64,000 nucleotides of DNA. Origin: Jacaranda mimosifolia. Taxonomy: Eukaryota > Streptophyta > Magnoliopsida > Lamiales > Bignoniaceae. The notes below the pieces were generated by a model, which was given only the letters and a program-made list of their open reading frames with translations, did not search any database and was not told the DNA's origin. The stretch covers positions 7,591,001 to 7,655,000 of the forward strand of contig CM032126.1 in NCBI GenBank assembly GCA_018894105.1, given 5' to 3'. A program made the translations under genes and the position numbers. This document shows, piece by piece, positions 49,770 through 61,629 of this stretch; position 1 is the stretch's first letter, and each line of letters begins with the position of its first letter.

Positions 49770-50225
49770 TGGTTTTAGTGACCGCACTAGCGGTCACTAA
49801 TCAGCAAAAAATGGGGTTACTGCTGAATTTAGTGACCGCATGTTGAGGTCACAAAATACCTCGTCATAAACACAAATTTGTGACCGATAGTCCAATCGGT
49901 CACAAATCAGTGACCCCAACATCGATCACTAAAAATTTAAAAGCGGTCACTAATTTCGTTCTATAAAGTGATCATAAACTAATAAATTGGTCACTAAGCG
50001 GTCACTTTTTTGTGACCCCTTAGTGACCGCGGACCGCGGTCACTAAGCATTGTGACCGCATTGTGACGCTTTGTGCAATCACAAATTTGTGATTACTAGG
50101 CGGTCACTAATCGTCACAAATTTGTGACCGAATTCAGTGACCGACCTTGCGGTCACAAATTTTGAATAATAATGTAATCTGATTTGTGACTGCCAACAGT
50201 CACAAATCGGTCACTAATTTTTTAA
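49770..50225. repeat. Subterminal repeat array, left
   Basis: About 20 copies of a GTGACCG-like heptamer in both orientations, often paired head to head around GCGGTCACTAA. Expected role: transposase binding and hairpin-prone end structure. Confidence 0.85.
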
Positions 50226-50450
50226 ATACATTTTTTGAGCTTTTGGTGCTAAATCAGTAATATGCAACCTGTTTTTCATTCTCATTAATAATAATCTAAA
50301 ATCACACAATTCCAAAATAATAATTCACCTTCCAAAAATGAAAAACAATACTCCAAATTTAATAATAGTATCTCCAAATTCATAAACAAATAAAGATTCT
50401 AAAGAAAAAACAAGTTCAGTAATAAGTCCAAGCATGTCAAAGTAAAGATT

Positions 50451-53221
50451 CTAAAACATAAACAAGTTCAATAAGTCCGAGGATGTCAAATTAATATGAA
50501 GAGAATTATTTATCTTTTCCACCACCATTTCCTTCATTACGGGAGGAAGAAGAACTTCAATCCCATTTAATTTTTCCATCATTACTCCTAATGTTCTCAT
50601 CAAAGCTTCATCTCTTGCCTTTGCCTCTTCAGCTATCTTCTTTGCCTCATCTCTTGCTCTCATAGCCTCCTCCATAATGATTGCCTCCCTTGCTGCAGCT
50701 GCCTCTCTCTCCTTAGCCAATTCTTGATCAATTACTTTTGCAATAGCATCTTGCAATTGATTCTGAGTAATATAGGCCGGTGAAGATGCCTCTGATGGTG
50801 ACTCAAAGGAATTATCAGCAACAATAAGCTCACGATAGTTGTAGGTGTTCCCAAAACCATACACTCTACCCTTACATGGACCACCACTGATCTCAAGCCA
50901 TTTTTTTGCATCAAATGAGCTCTCAGGAGAAGGGTTGCTGCCATGTTGACTAACATATTCTTGATAATATTCATCCTATTTGAATATGCAAATATTAAAG
51001 ACAAAAATTAGCCCGAAAAGAGAAAAAACATATTCTTTATTGCAACTAATTATTTGTTGTAAAACTTGGCAGCACAAAGCATTTTATTATGTTAATCAGT
51101 AGCGCATATATATAGATAACATATTTAAAGCTGACAGGTTTTGTACCTTTAATAAGAACAAGACGCAAAGACACATAGATTAAGGAATAGACAAATAAAT
51201 TAGATAATTCCGGAGAAAGTACTTAAACATACGTACTATGCTAACAATATATGTCAGAAGAAATTAAAACCTCATATATCTTAAAACTTCATTCATTTTA
51301 AAAATAGGATATTAAACAATTACTAAACAAATTGTAGACTACATAGCATTAAGTCTTCAAGTAAACTAAAAATTCAACATAATTTCATGCACGCAAAAGA
51401 AAAAGTACACTTTTCTTGATGAAACATTCTATATAATACTACATGGTATTTCATGAATCCAAAATGAAAATAAAGTGACAAAAAGGACCACAATAAATGG
51501 TTTACTATTAGACCTATGAAGGTTACAAAAATATTTATACTAATATAACTTCATAAATATATACATATATGTGCACAAAATATATACGTGTGTATTTATG
51601 AAATGATTTATTTGAGAATTTTTTTTATTTTATATATGTACATGTTATAGATGGGGAGAAAAAAGAAAGATAATTAAAAAGGAAATCTGTCATCAACTAG
51701 GTAGCACAACTAATGCCAACCTTTGCATTGCAACATTACATTGTAAAACTCATGCATGTCAATTCAATTATTTATGGATTTTGTACTTACTTGGACTCTC
51801 TTGGATTTGTTGTCAACGTATTCGCCTTTTCCTTGTGCTCTCCGATGAGTCCTTTCATGAATCTCAGTTTGAGTAACCGGTCTACCACTTTGTGCCTATA
51901 TCAAATAAGTTTAAATTAAGGGTTGCATTTGAAAAGCAAAAATAATAATAAATTAATGAAAGAAATCTAACCTCCATTCTCCTTGCATGCTCGGCAAAAG
52001 AAATAGAGCCACCAGTGTGCTTGGTTATTGACCCATCTTTTTCAGTCAATCTGTTCTGCCTTGCTTTCTTGCATTTCTCTTGATAGCTTGGTGAACTCAT
52101 ATGTATAGTGCAATTTTTTTCCCAATCACTTGTCTGCATATTTTTAGGAACAATCTTTTGAATATCCATCGGATCATCAACACCGGCTTCCTTTATCGCT
52201 TTCTTCTTGAATTGGTAGATGATATTCTTGAAGATTCTCTTGTGAGTTTGCTCCCACGAGTGTCTAATACCGGCTTCATGTTCAGGCAGCCACATGAAGT
52301 GTTCCTACACAAAATGCACAAGGAAGAGAAAACATCAATGTTACAAAAACAAATTACATCATTTAACATTGTTATTATGCCAAAAATTAGAATCTTTAAG
52401 TAGTAATTTACTCTAAATTTTTCATAAAGAAATTCCTTCTTATCTTGAGGAACTTGCTCCCAAGTTGGCCACGGACCCATGTACTTCCTCAAAATATCCA
52501 TGATTCTACGAGGAACTATCCCTGGTATAAAGCTGAAAAGCAATAGGAGATGAATAAAATAAATATTACCTAATAAATATTTTGTAGAACTCTCATAATA
52601 TTAATCTATGTACAATTTAAAAAGGTTAATAACACACCCATCATGGTCCGGCTGTATAAAAGTGCGGCTATCACGATTATTAGGTGCATGACTCCCATGT
52701 GTTTCACCTCTTGTCCTTCCATGAGATGAATTTTGGCCTTCACTTGATTGCCAATCTTGCTCTGCCTCATTATTTGGAGTCAATAAATGTTCCTCACATT
52801 CTGGAGGAGGAACACTCTCCTCAGAGTCAAATTCTGAAGTAGGTAGTCTCGTACTAGGAACCTCATCTAGGGCCGGCGCAAAATAATTATGTTATCTGGA
52901 ATAGCTTTGACTAAGCATTAACGTGGGAATTTCACAGTTATAAAGCATGTAGTGATGCATTATAGGTGATAGATAGGTCAAACGTTAATTCTTAGGACAA
53001 GATAAGATGCCATAATTAATATTCTAGTTATGTCTTTATCAGCTAGCTAGCACCGTACTTGCGTATGCACTTTTTTGAGAATAAAGAGCCACAACTTACT
53101 TTGAGTTAGCCTTGCAGCCACAGCCTTCAACTTCTCAGGATTGATTGTGGTGTGCTTGTCATGCCACAAATCATTTGCAGATGAGGCTAAAACCAAGTTC
53201 TCTAAACTGGGCAGCTGCCAC
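50451..53221 (-). CDS. TNPA-type CACTA protein (plant transposase, Ptta/En/Spm family)
   Basis: Exons on the minus strand: 53221-53100, 52866-52638, 52532-52412, 52304-51972, 51895-51791 and 50975-50451 (stop). Each has GT-AG borders, and all join in one frame, giving about 478 residues; the first exon(s) upstream were not found. Key stretches are FIPGIVPRRIMDILRKYMGP, WEQVPQDKKEFLYEKFR, a KKKAIKEAGVDDP region, SFAEHARRME, then TQTEIHERTHRRAQGKG and an Ala/Glu-rich coiled-coil tail (about 50560-50740). This matches the Transposase_24 (Ptta/En/Spm) type, whose relatives bind subterminal repeats. No internal stop was seen. Confidence 0.75.
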
Positions 53222-54854
53222 CTGAATTTCATCACATATTAGTTCATTAATGCTGACACAAAAACTTGTACAAAAATGAAAACTTCACATAACTATCATT
53301 TGCCAATGGCAGCCATATCAACAACAAATAATCTAAAGCATAAGTTGAGAATCACAAGCTATTGGAGAAAACATCAAAATGTAAGGAATAACTAATCTTT
53401 GCCAACATCAAAGAGTAAACAATTGTTTACATGCCAACCAGTTGCGCCCTAACCACAACAAACAAGTCACATACTAATATATATCTGAAAAAAGAACACT
53501 ACACCCTAAATCTTCTCTTCCATATTGTGCATTAAAGCAGCAAATTAACCACCCCAGCCAATTTCCATTCATTTTGCTTAACAACAGATCAAACCCATAA
53601 TGAGTATTAAAGTTACAAACTTTCATAAATAAAGCATCCCAACCTTGACAACTATTAGAAGCTAGAGACGGCCATGAGAGAGCAACACAGAAAACATGCA
53701 ATCCAACAGAGTGCTGAAAAGTGTGTGCTAAAAGTTACATTGATGCTGATGGGTACACGGTATTTATAGACAGAAACTAACGGTAATTGGTTAGCCTAAC
53801 TAACTAACAGACTATTAGCTGGTAGTTGATAATTACATAGAGGAAAAGGCTTAACAGTAAGGTGGAGAGAAAGCTATCTCACTAACTAATAAAGCTATCT
53901 CACTAAGCTGAGTATATACATAGGTTCTAATAACAACAACAGTCATAAAAATGGAAATAGACAATAAAACTACTAATCAGAAAACACAGAAAAAAGGAGA
54001 AAAAAAATTTGAAAAAAAAAATGAAGAACATTCATTCTAGAACTGCACAGACAGCTATATCCATGTTTTATTTTCTATCTCCCTAAATTTTCTTCATTAA
54101 TGTAAAAATTATATCAAAATTGTGGGTCTTGTCATTCAAAGCCAAACTTTTCCTTGTCTTCATTTTCAAATACACCACTACAAGTTTTGTGCTCAAGAGT
54201 ATGGACGTGGGAAACCATTTCTGTTGAGTGTTCTATTTTCTGTGTACTTTTTTTTTTTTTTGTTGACAGAAATCTACAGAGTGAAAAAGAAGAAAAATGA
54301 AGGATCTGAATCTAGTGATAATGGATTTGATGAAACTGCAAAAGAGGAAAGAAGCAGGACAGGAAGATCTCTTTGCTCGCCTGCTGAACGAACTACTCTT
54401 CTCGATATTAAGTCGGATTTTGTTCATCGATTTCAGGCTCAACTCACCTTGTCAGATTGGAGTTCTTCGGAGTTCAGCCTTTGTGATATTTGCAACTCAG
54501 CAGAACAGGTAGCTATGGATGCACCGATTTTCAGAAAACTTTGGGAGGTCACAGACCGTGGTGGTTTTGGTTTTGGTTGGAATTTTCGCCGGGATAACGG
54601 TGGTCTGGTGGAGGGCAGTGGTTCACGGCGCCGGAACGAGCTGAGAGAGATTGGGGGTGATAAATTAAATTAGGGCTCAACGTTGAACGGTTTTGGTTGG
54701 AAGAAAATGTTAATATTATTTGTACATATATATATATACACATAAATGAACAACCTTGCAACTAAATTTGTAGTGGTTTGATGGTCTTCCAACTCCACCT
54801 TTCAACAATGACCCATGTTCAATCCCCAATTCTACCAAAAAATTTCAATTTTTA
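53222..54854. other. CACTA interior upstream of the TNPA exons
   Basis: Probably holds the promoter and first exon(s) of the minus-strand gene. A plus-strand open stretch at 54122-54673 has no recognisable domain. 53700-53960 resembles LTR or MITE-like TAACTAAC repeats. No TNPD-like catalytic domain was seen. Confidence 0.4.
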
Positions 54855-55145
54855 TTAAAATTGTGACCGATTTATGACCGCTACATAAATTAGTGACTGC
54901 GCTAAAGAAAATTAGCACAATTTAGTGACCGAATTTGTGACCCCCCAAAAATTCGGTCATACAATTAGTGACACTTTAGTGACCGCTTTTCTATTGGTCA
55001 CTAATTTAGTCACAAATCAGTCACTAGTTGGTAACCTTTTTCTGAAAAAAAAAGATAATAAACTCGGTCACAAATGGGTCACGGAGCGGTCACTAATCAG
55101 TGATCGCCGTATGGGGTCACTAATATGCGGTCACCAAAGCCCTGT
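54855..55145. repeat. Subterminal repeat array, right
   Basis: The same GTGACCG / CGGTCAC units as on the left, at lower density. Confidence 0.85.
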
Positions 55146-55160
55146 TTTTTGGTAGTGTAG

Positions 55161-55178
55161 GTAGTTGGCCTATGCTTG
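55161..55178 (+). other. Continuation of the antisense ORF after the CACTA
   Basis: After removing the CACTA and one TAG, GATGCTCAACTA joins GGTAGTTGGCCTATGCT in the same frame (DAQL-GSWPM). The Tat-like element then ends abruptly at the truncated Copia LTR. Confidence 0.55.
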
Positions 55179-55494
55179 TTATTTTTTCTAAATAGACCTA
55201 GTATGACAGCTGGTGCGTGCCCAATCTTAGAAGCCCCTAATGGGAGGACTTTCTAGAATTTTATTTTATATATATGTGGTTAGGTCCCCTCTCCACTTCA
55301 CGTTTTTGATATTACTATCCCAATAAAGTTGTTAATTATTTTGTGCGAGGAAAGAAAGACTTAGCAATCAATTGTGAAAGTGCAGGAATTAGTGATCATC
55401 AATCTCATGGCTCAAATAAATATCTCGAATAAACCAATCTAACAGTGTTTTGATTTCATGGGTATGTGCATCTTAGGTTAAATTTTGTCTTACA
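55178..55494 (+). repeat. Truncated 5' LTR
   Basis: Matches 61030-61360 of the 3' LTR (CTAAATAxACxTAGTxTGACAG through TTAAATTTTxTCTTACA) with scattered differences. Confidence 0.85.
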
Positions 55495-55508
55495 ATTGGT
55501 ATCGGAGC

Positions 55509-58280
55509 CATATATCTATTAATCTAAGTTCGAACTCTTGTTCTGATTAAATTATAATACCAAATTGTTTGGTAATCTCATGCATATTAGTTTGAAATTA
55601 GATCTTAATTATGTTCGCAAATTTCTTTTCAGAATTAGCCGAGGTCTGGATCATACAGCATATTAGTGTAAATGGTCTTTCTGGTTGCTCAATTACCATG
55701 TAGATTTCAAGGTTGTATGAAATTGATGGTCTTATGAATGATTCTTTATGAATTATTTTGGATTATGCTTGAATTAGTGGCCATCAGAATATGTATACTG
55801 TGCCTTGGCTTCATTAATGGCGAAAGTTGTACTGCTGAATGTTTTGAATTGTGGAATTGTGAAATGGCATATTAGGACTTGGTTTCAAAGAGATCTCAGT
55901 AGGAAATACAACTCCTATATGGTACAACACGGTCAAACAAGGCATTGCTAAGGAGCCTGTAATTTTTGGTGGCCAAGTTCGATGGCGTAATTATTTTCTA
56001 TTTTATAATTATTTTTATCATGTTTAGATTAGTATCCTTTTGACTAATTTATTTATTTTTAATTACCAATAATTCTAAGATTACTTAATATATTTGTGGT
56101 GGAATTGGGGAATTTGGTGTCAAGCATGAGCAGCACTCGTATTCTAATCCAGAATAAGACCTCGAAATATTCTACTGTGTATGTGAAAGGTGTATTGCTC
56201 ATAATTGCGGTAACAATATTTTATGTTATTTTTTTTATATTGCCTAAATATTTAAGTTAAAACTCCATCACAGTTGTTCTTAAATAAATTTTTTATTTTC
56301 ACTTTTATAGTTGCATCTTCATGTACATTAAAAGAAAGTTTCAGTTTCTACTAATTTAAATGTCAAAATAATTTATGTTAATTTGATAGCATCCATTATA
56401 ATTTATTATCGTGATTGATGTCCTCCCAAAGTTTTTTTAATTAATTGATTTGCAATTGGTGGAGCTATGATATGATTTAATCATGCCGCCATTAATATGC
56501 TTTCAAATGGAAGTCTAGTGGGCTCAATTCTTTTAATATTTTGATTACATGTTATTAGTATTCAGTTAGAAACAGAGAACTGTAATTCTAATTATTAGGG
56601 TTGTAATAGAGGTTGAAGGCATAATCTTTTTCTCTAGTTGTTATCTCATCTAAAATAGCATGCTTTTAACTATTTTAGAATTTTTAGAATTGGACTCCTC
56701 TAATAGTTCTATGAGCACTCTGTATATTTTTAAGAAATCTAATAGTCAATCAAATTAGATTTTGAATAACTTGAATGCTTCGAATATTCTTTAATAGCTC
56801 CCTAAAGTACATATTGTTCTAGTCCTTAATTTTATGGGAGTCTTGCATACATAGTGTCCATGTACAAGTTAGGCAATTAATTATTGGACTCCGTCATGTG
56901 CTTATTCTATGGGTTAAAGTAAACAGTTACACCAAGGTGTTCTATTTATTGATATTTATAAAATTTGTGGCATCCATATCTCGAGTTGGTATTGTTATGC
57001 ATTCCTATCCTGCCCAAAGGGGTTAGATATGTGTGATAACTGATTTTACTAGTGCGAAACATATTGATGGGGATATATTAACTTAGAAGATTTGTTTCCT
57101 AAAGAAGGTGACTCTTCAACAATTAGTATATCTCTATACTATTCTTGCATGAGAGACCTTGTCTGTGTGGTATTCTTTGGCCAAAGTGGAGTTTGTCATG
57201 ATGCATGAAGACTATGTGGGGAATTAAGCTATATTATTCTAAGCTTATTCATGTTAATTGCCTATTATTGACAATGATTTGTTGCATTCTTGTTGTTTTG
57301 GGCAATTACTGCGAATTTGAACAACAGTGATGCTATTAAATTGTTGTGTGTTGGAAATTATATGAGAGTAAAGCATGAAATTGTGTTTGCCTTAGGATTA
57401 GCTTATATTAATATAAATTTATGAAAGGATTAATCTCCCAACCTTCTAAAAATGCTTCCGATGTTGTGAAAAGAGCTTATGTCTTGTGGGAGGGGTCCAA
57501 TCACCTAAGATTTTTTTGGTTATGAAAACTTCAATTGGAGAGCATTTGGTTAGCGGAAATCCTAAGATTAATTATGCTAGGGAATTTTTCCACACAGTAG
57601 AATAAATGTATCAAGTGTAAGATAAGTTTGAGGTTGGGAATTTAATGAGTGATTTGACATATATGAAATATAATAATTTTGGCAGAGTTAGGGAGTATAT
57701 TGTTCACGTTGCTCTCAATTTCTTGCTTGTGGAATTTAGTCCAACCAAGCCTACAATACCAAAAATAACTTATGGGGTATTCTTGATCTTATTTCCAAGT
57801 CTGTCTTGGACAAAGAGAAAATAAGAGGAAGAGTGGACAACCTTGCTTGTCCTAAAAAAAAAAAAAAAGTTTTTTTATGTACCAACTTTCACTGGAAAAA
57901 AAAAACTTAATTTTGATTCCTATTGTGGAAATTGGCATCGTGATATATCTTTTAGGGAAAGGGAAGGTTACTTTGATGTTAAGACTCTAAAATTATTGGT
58001 TGCGATTTTTTGTCCAATTGCCCATTTATGTTGACATTAGCTTCCAATCAAATTTGTTCTTTCTTTAATATTGAAAATTCATATCTAAAAGACCATAAAT
58101 AATGATGATTCTTCAATGACATATGCAACTTGGTCATATTACTAATGATAGGATAGAGAGACTGATAAAAAGAGGCATTCTTACTAGTTTTAACTTTAGA
58201 GATATGGAGATTTTGTTGATTGTATTAGGAGCAAATATAATGAGAATAGGTAATAGATGAGTAGCATTTGCCAAATATTA
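55509..58280 (+). pseudogene. Decayed gag region of the 55178 Copia
   Basis: Mostly unreadable. A gag-like stretch (VGNLMSDLTYMKYNNFGRVREYIVHVALN) is traceable in frames near 57630-57720, followed by a lysine-rich, frameshifted tail. The 55.5-57.4 kb part shows no recognisable domain. Confidence 0.4.
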
Positions 58281-58289
58281 ATAAGAATA

Positions 58290-58580
58290 AGGAATTCTTG
58301 CTAAATATACCATTCCTGGGAGTTTTATGCAAAATGGTGTAGCAAAAAGGCGAATTGTACCTTATCTAAAATGATGAAGAAACATGATGAGTTAATATGA
58401 GTCACCTAAATTTCTTTAGGGTGAACTATAAGAACTGCTATTTATATTCTGAATTGTGCCCCTACCAAGTCAGTTCATAAAGCACCTTTTAAATTATGGG
58501 TTGGTAGGAAGGAATCTAGCCTAAACCATTTTCATATATCCAGTGAGGTTGGACTTTATTATAACTACTCATAGTTACTT
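58290..58580 (+). pseudogene. Copia integrase relic
   Basis: Reads PGSFMQNGVAKRR (usual PQQNGVAERRN), then RTAIYILNCAPTKSVHKAPF and LWVGRKESSLNHFHI (usual LWxGRKPSLxHFHVWG), with frame changes between the pieces. Confidence 0.7.
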
Positions 58581-58925
58581 CATTGGGTATCTAAATCATT
58601 TTAAAAGATATAGATTCTTTTGTCCTTCGCGTAGCTCAAGTGGTTAAGTCTCAAATAGCCAAGCTCTAAGAGCATGATGTGCCTAATAGTAGTAAGTATT
58701 CCCATTCCATAATTGCTGATGGTCATATATTGAATCTGTCCCATTTTCCTTCCTTACTGGACATGAAATTTGGGATCCTTATGAACAAGTGTCTACACCT
58801 AATCCTAATATGGAGGGTGATTTGAATGTTGATCCTATCAGCTGTTATGATGCTATATCTAGTCCTTAATCAGATTTGTGATTTAGTGCTATGAATACAA
58901 AATTCACGCAACAAGAGGGAATGAT

Positions 58926-59568
58926 GTGCGGGAGTTAGCTAATCTGCCCCAAGGTCGAAAGAATATAGGATACAAATGGGTGTTTAAGACTAAGAAAGAT
59001 TCAAAAGAGAAGATTGAAAGATCTAAGACTAGACTTATGGCTAAATGTTTTACTCAAAAAATTGGTGTTGATTATGGTGAAACCTTCTTTCCTATTTCCT
59101 CCAAAAATTCCTTTAGGATTATTATGAGTTTAATAACTCATTTTGATTTGGAACTCAACCAAATGGGTTAGGACAAGTTTCCCTTGTGGCGACCTAAATA
59201 AAAAAGTTTATATGACTCAAACTGAGGGTTTTGTTCAAGAAGTGAAGGAACACCTAGTATGTAAACTAAATAAGTTGATTTAAGGCCTTAAACAGGCTTC
59301 TCGTTAATGGTACTTGAAGTTTGATAAGGTAATGACTTCATTAAGCTTTAAAGCAAATAAGGTGGGCAATTGTATTTATATCAAGACTAGGTGGAGCAAA
59401 TTCATATATTTGGTACTTTATGTTGATGATAGTTTGCTTACTAGTAATGATTTAAGTTTGCTCCATGAGATTAAACAAATGTTATGTCATGGTTTTGATA
59501 TGAAGGATCTTAATGAAGCATCCTTTGTTTTTGGAATTGAGATCCACTGTGATAGAAATGCTTGTTAG
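58926..59568 (+). pseudogene. Copia reverse transcriptase relic
   Basis: 58926-59171 reads LPQGRKNIGYKWVFKTKKDS, then AKCFTQKIGVDYGETFFPIS and HFDLELNQMG. 59314-59568 reads LYVDDSLLTSND (YVDD) and FDMKDLNEASFVFGIEI. The pieces are separated by a stop and frame changes. Confidence 0.85.
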
Positions 59569-59699
59569 GACTTTCTCAAGTGAGTTACATTGATCGTGTT
59601 TTGATAGGGCTTAACATGTAGAATTATAAACGTAACGATGTGCCTATTATAAAAGGTGATAAACTTAGCATTGCGCAGTGCCTAAAAACAAACTTGAAT

Positions 59700-60135
59700 A
59701 AGAGTCAATGAAAAATATTCCTTACTATAGCGTTGTTTGCAGTCTGATGTATATACAAGTCTGCACTAAGCCTGATATAACCCTTGTTTTTAGTGTTCTT
59801 GGGTGTTATCTCTCTAATACAAGAGAAGAACATTGAGTGGCTACTAAGAAAGTCTTAAGATATTTGAGAAAATTCTAAAGAACTTCATTTCAAAGTTTTT
59901 TAGTTAATGACTCAATTTATAGGCCCACTGAGGATTTATTTTGATAATGTTGTTCATGTGTTTCTTTTTAAAGAATAATAAGTCCTCTAATACATCTAAA
60001 TATGTAGAGCTTAAATATCTCGTTGTGAGAGACTTGGTTAAAAATGATACCATTATTATAGAGCATTTGATATCGACTCTATGCTTGCAAACTCTTTGAC
60101 CAAGTGATTGAGACCTATAATTTTCAAAAGACATG
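59700..60135 (+). pseudogene. Copia RNase H relic
   Basis: Starts MKNIPYYSVVCSLMYIQVCTKPDI (usual MxxxPYASAVGSLMYAQVCTRPDI), then SNTREEH and KKVLRYL. The domain then decays into stops. Confidence 0.65.
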
Positions 60136-60908
60136 TAGAATACATGGGTATCATTGAGTCTTTTGATGTATTAGGTTAAGTAAGATATGTTTCTTTATTG
60201 AATTTGTTACAATATTGAAGCCTTTGTCTTATTGGCTTTTATTAATGCGAGATTCTTTTTCAATTGTCGATATATTTGTTATAATTGTGTACATCTTAAG
60301 ATTGGGTGTTGATCTTGAGAATTGGATATGTCTCATAAATAATACCATATTGTATTTTTTAACATTGAACGAGGCATACATGGCTTCTTTTAAAGTCGGA
60401 TTTTCTTGGAATTTCATATTATTTTCATAAATCCATGTCTTACAAGAAAATCATGGATTTTCTCAGGGTTTCTTATTATTTAAGAGGCTCATATCTTACA
60501 AGAAAATCAAATTTTATTGGGATTTCATATAGTTTTAGAAATCCATGTCTACAAGAAAATTGGAGGATCAATAATGAAATAGCATATATAGTTAGGTCAT
60601 ATTTAGTTGTTATTTTTTGTTACACCACCATGTCTGAATCCATGTCAGTGGAATCACTTATATATGTGACCATGGAAGGTCTTGTGTTGATAAAAGATGC
60701 AAACATCACCATGATCCAATATTAGTAATTTTTACTGGACTGGATTCTGTTGGTAGTCTTGTCTCATGCCGTATTTCTTTTCTTTTCTTTTCTTTAAATT
60801 GTGGTCATAGTCAAAATCTTTTTGTAATTTAGCCCGAGAGTCGTTTTCTCAAACTTTACCTTTTATTTTGTTTTAAATTTACAATTAATATTTGTACAAG
60901 TGGGAGAA
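60136..60908 (+). other. Untranslated 3' region of the 55178 Copia
   Basis: AT-rich. A unit containing TGGAATTTCATAT and AAATCCATGTC...ACAAGAAAAT occurs at 60407-60450 and again at 60517-60560. It ends at the polypurine tract. Confidence 0.5.
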
Positions 60909-61360
60909 TGTTGGAATTTTATTCTAATATGTGGACTTCTATTAAATGGATTTGTTTTCTAGTAAAATAAAAGTGGGCTAAATTAATACGGTTAATGAAA
61001 CATGACACATAGGGCATATTATTTTGATCCAATATTGTTAAGACCTTTTTTTCTAAATAAACTTAGTGTGACAGTTGGTGTGGACCCAATCTTGGAAGTC
61101 CGTGATAGGAGGGCACTCTAGGGTTTTACTTTATATATGTGTGGCTAGGTCCCTCTCCACGTAACATTTTTGATATTGCTATTTCTTTAAAACTGTCAAT
61201 TGTTTTGTGCGAGAAGGAAAGGAAGACTTAGCAATCAATCGTCAAATTGCATGAATTATTGATCATCAATTTTACGGCTCAAACAGGTATCCAAATAAAT
61301 TAATCTAACGGTATTTTCATTTCATGGATATGTGCATATTGGATTAAATTTTATCTTACA
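60909..61360 (+). repeat. 3' LTR of the 55178 Copia
   Basis: 452 bp. Complete, from TGTTGGAATTTTATT to TTATCTTACA. It abuts PME4 exon 2 directly. Confidence 0.85.
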
Positions 61361-61629
61361 TCCCAGACCATTGTCATGCAGACTGAGATAAGCGACGTTA
61401 TCAATCTGGCGGGTTGGTACGAGCGGAATGGGACTTCCGCGATCGACATTTTATTCCACGCGGAGTATCAGAACATAGGCACGGGTGCAGACACGGTGAA
61501 CAGGGTGACTTGGCTGGGGTTCAGGGTGCTTACTAGTGCAAATGAGGCTCAGCCTTTTACGGCGGGGAACTTTATTGCCGGCGGGATGGTTGGAGGACAT
61601 AGGCTATGCGTTTTCTCTTGGGCTCTAAT
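61361..61629 (+). pseudogene. PME4 3' remnant (end of exon 2)
   Basis: Begins inside the segment equivalent to YSRTVVMQTDISDV of PME1 and runs to the C-terminus: MQTEISDVINLAGWYERNG, NRVTWLGFRVLTSA, QPFTAGNFIAGG. Substitutions such as Trp to Arg in the WYEWNG block and a frame change near 61586 spoil the final residues. The conserved PME 3' UTR block follows (61670-61735). The left border is the Copia LTR end. Confidence 0.9.

Larger units (their letters stand above)
49755..55157 (-). mobile_element. CACTA (En/Spm) transposon, complete ends
   Basis: Ends are CACTACCAAAAAA (49755-49767) and its complement TTTTTTGGTAGTG (55145-55157), with a 3-bp duplication TAG (49752-49754 and 55158-55160). 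Subterminal repeats of GTGACCG / CGGTCAC fill 49775-50220 and 54860-55140; these are the typical TNPA binding arrays. It contains a TNPA-type gene on the minus strand but no recognisable TNPD transposase, so it probably depends on another copy for cutting. Confidence 0.92.
55178..61360 (+). mobile_element. Copia retrotransposon with truncated 5' LTR, decayed
   Basis: The 3' LTR is 60909-61360 (TGTTGG to TCTTACA). The 5' LTR is only 55178-55494 and lacks the first 130 or so bases. The primer site TGGTATCGGAGC lies at 55497-55508, and the polypurine TGGGAGAA at 60901-60908. The right flank is PME4 exon 2. The coding interior is heavily mutated. The truncation marks a deletion that fused it to the Tat-like relic. 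Confidence 0.85.

Noticed and set aside
49770..50225. CRISPR-like array of short repeats
   Set aside because: The heptamers are in both orientations with irregular spacing and lie at CACTA ends. This is plant DNA.
54122..54673. 183-codon plus-strand open frame in the CACTA interior
   Set aside because: No recognisable domain, antisense to the TNPA-type gene and partly low complexity. It may overlap that gene's upstream region.
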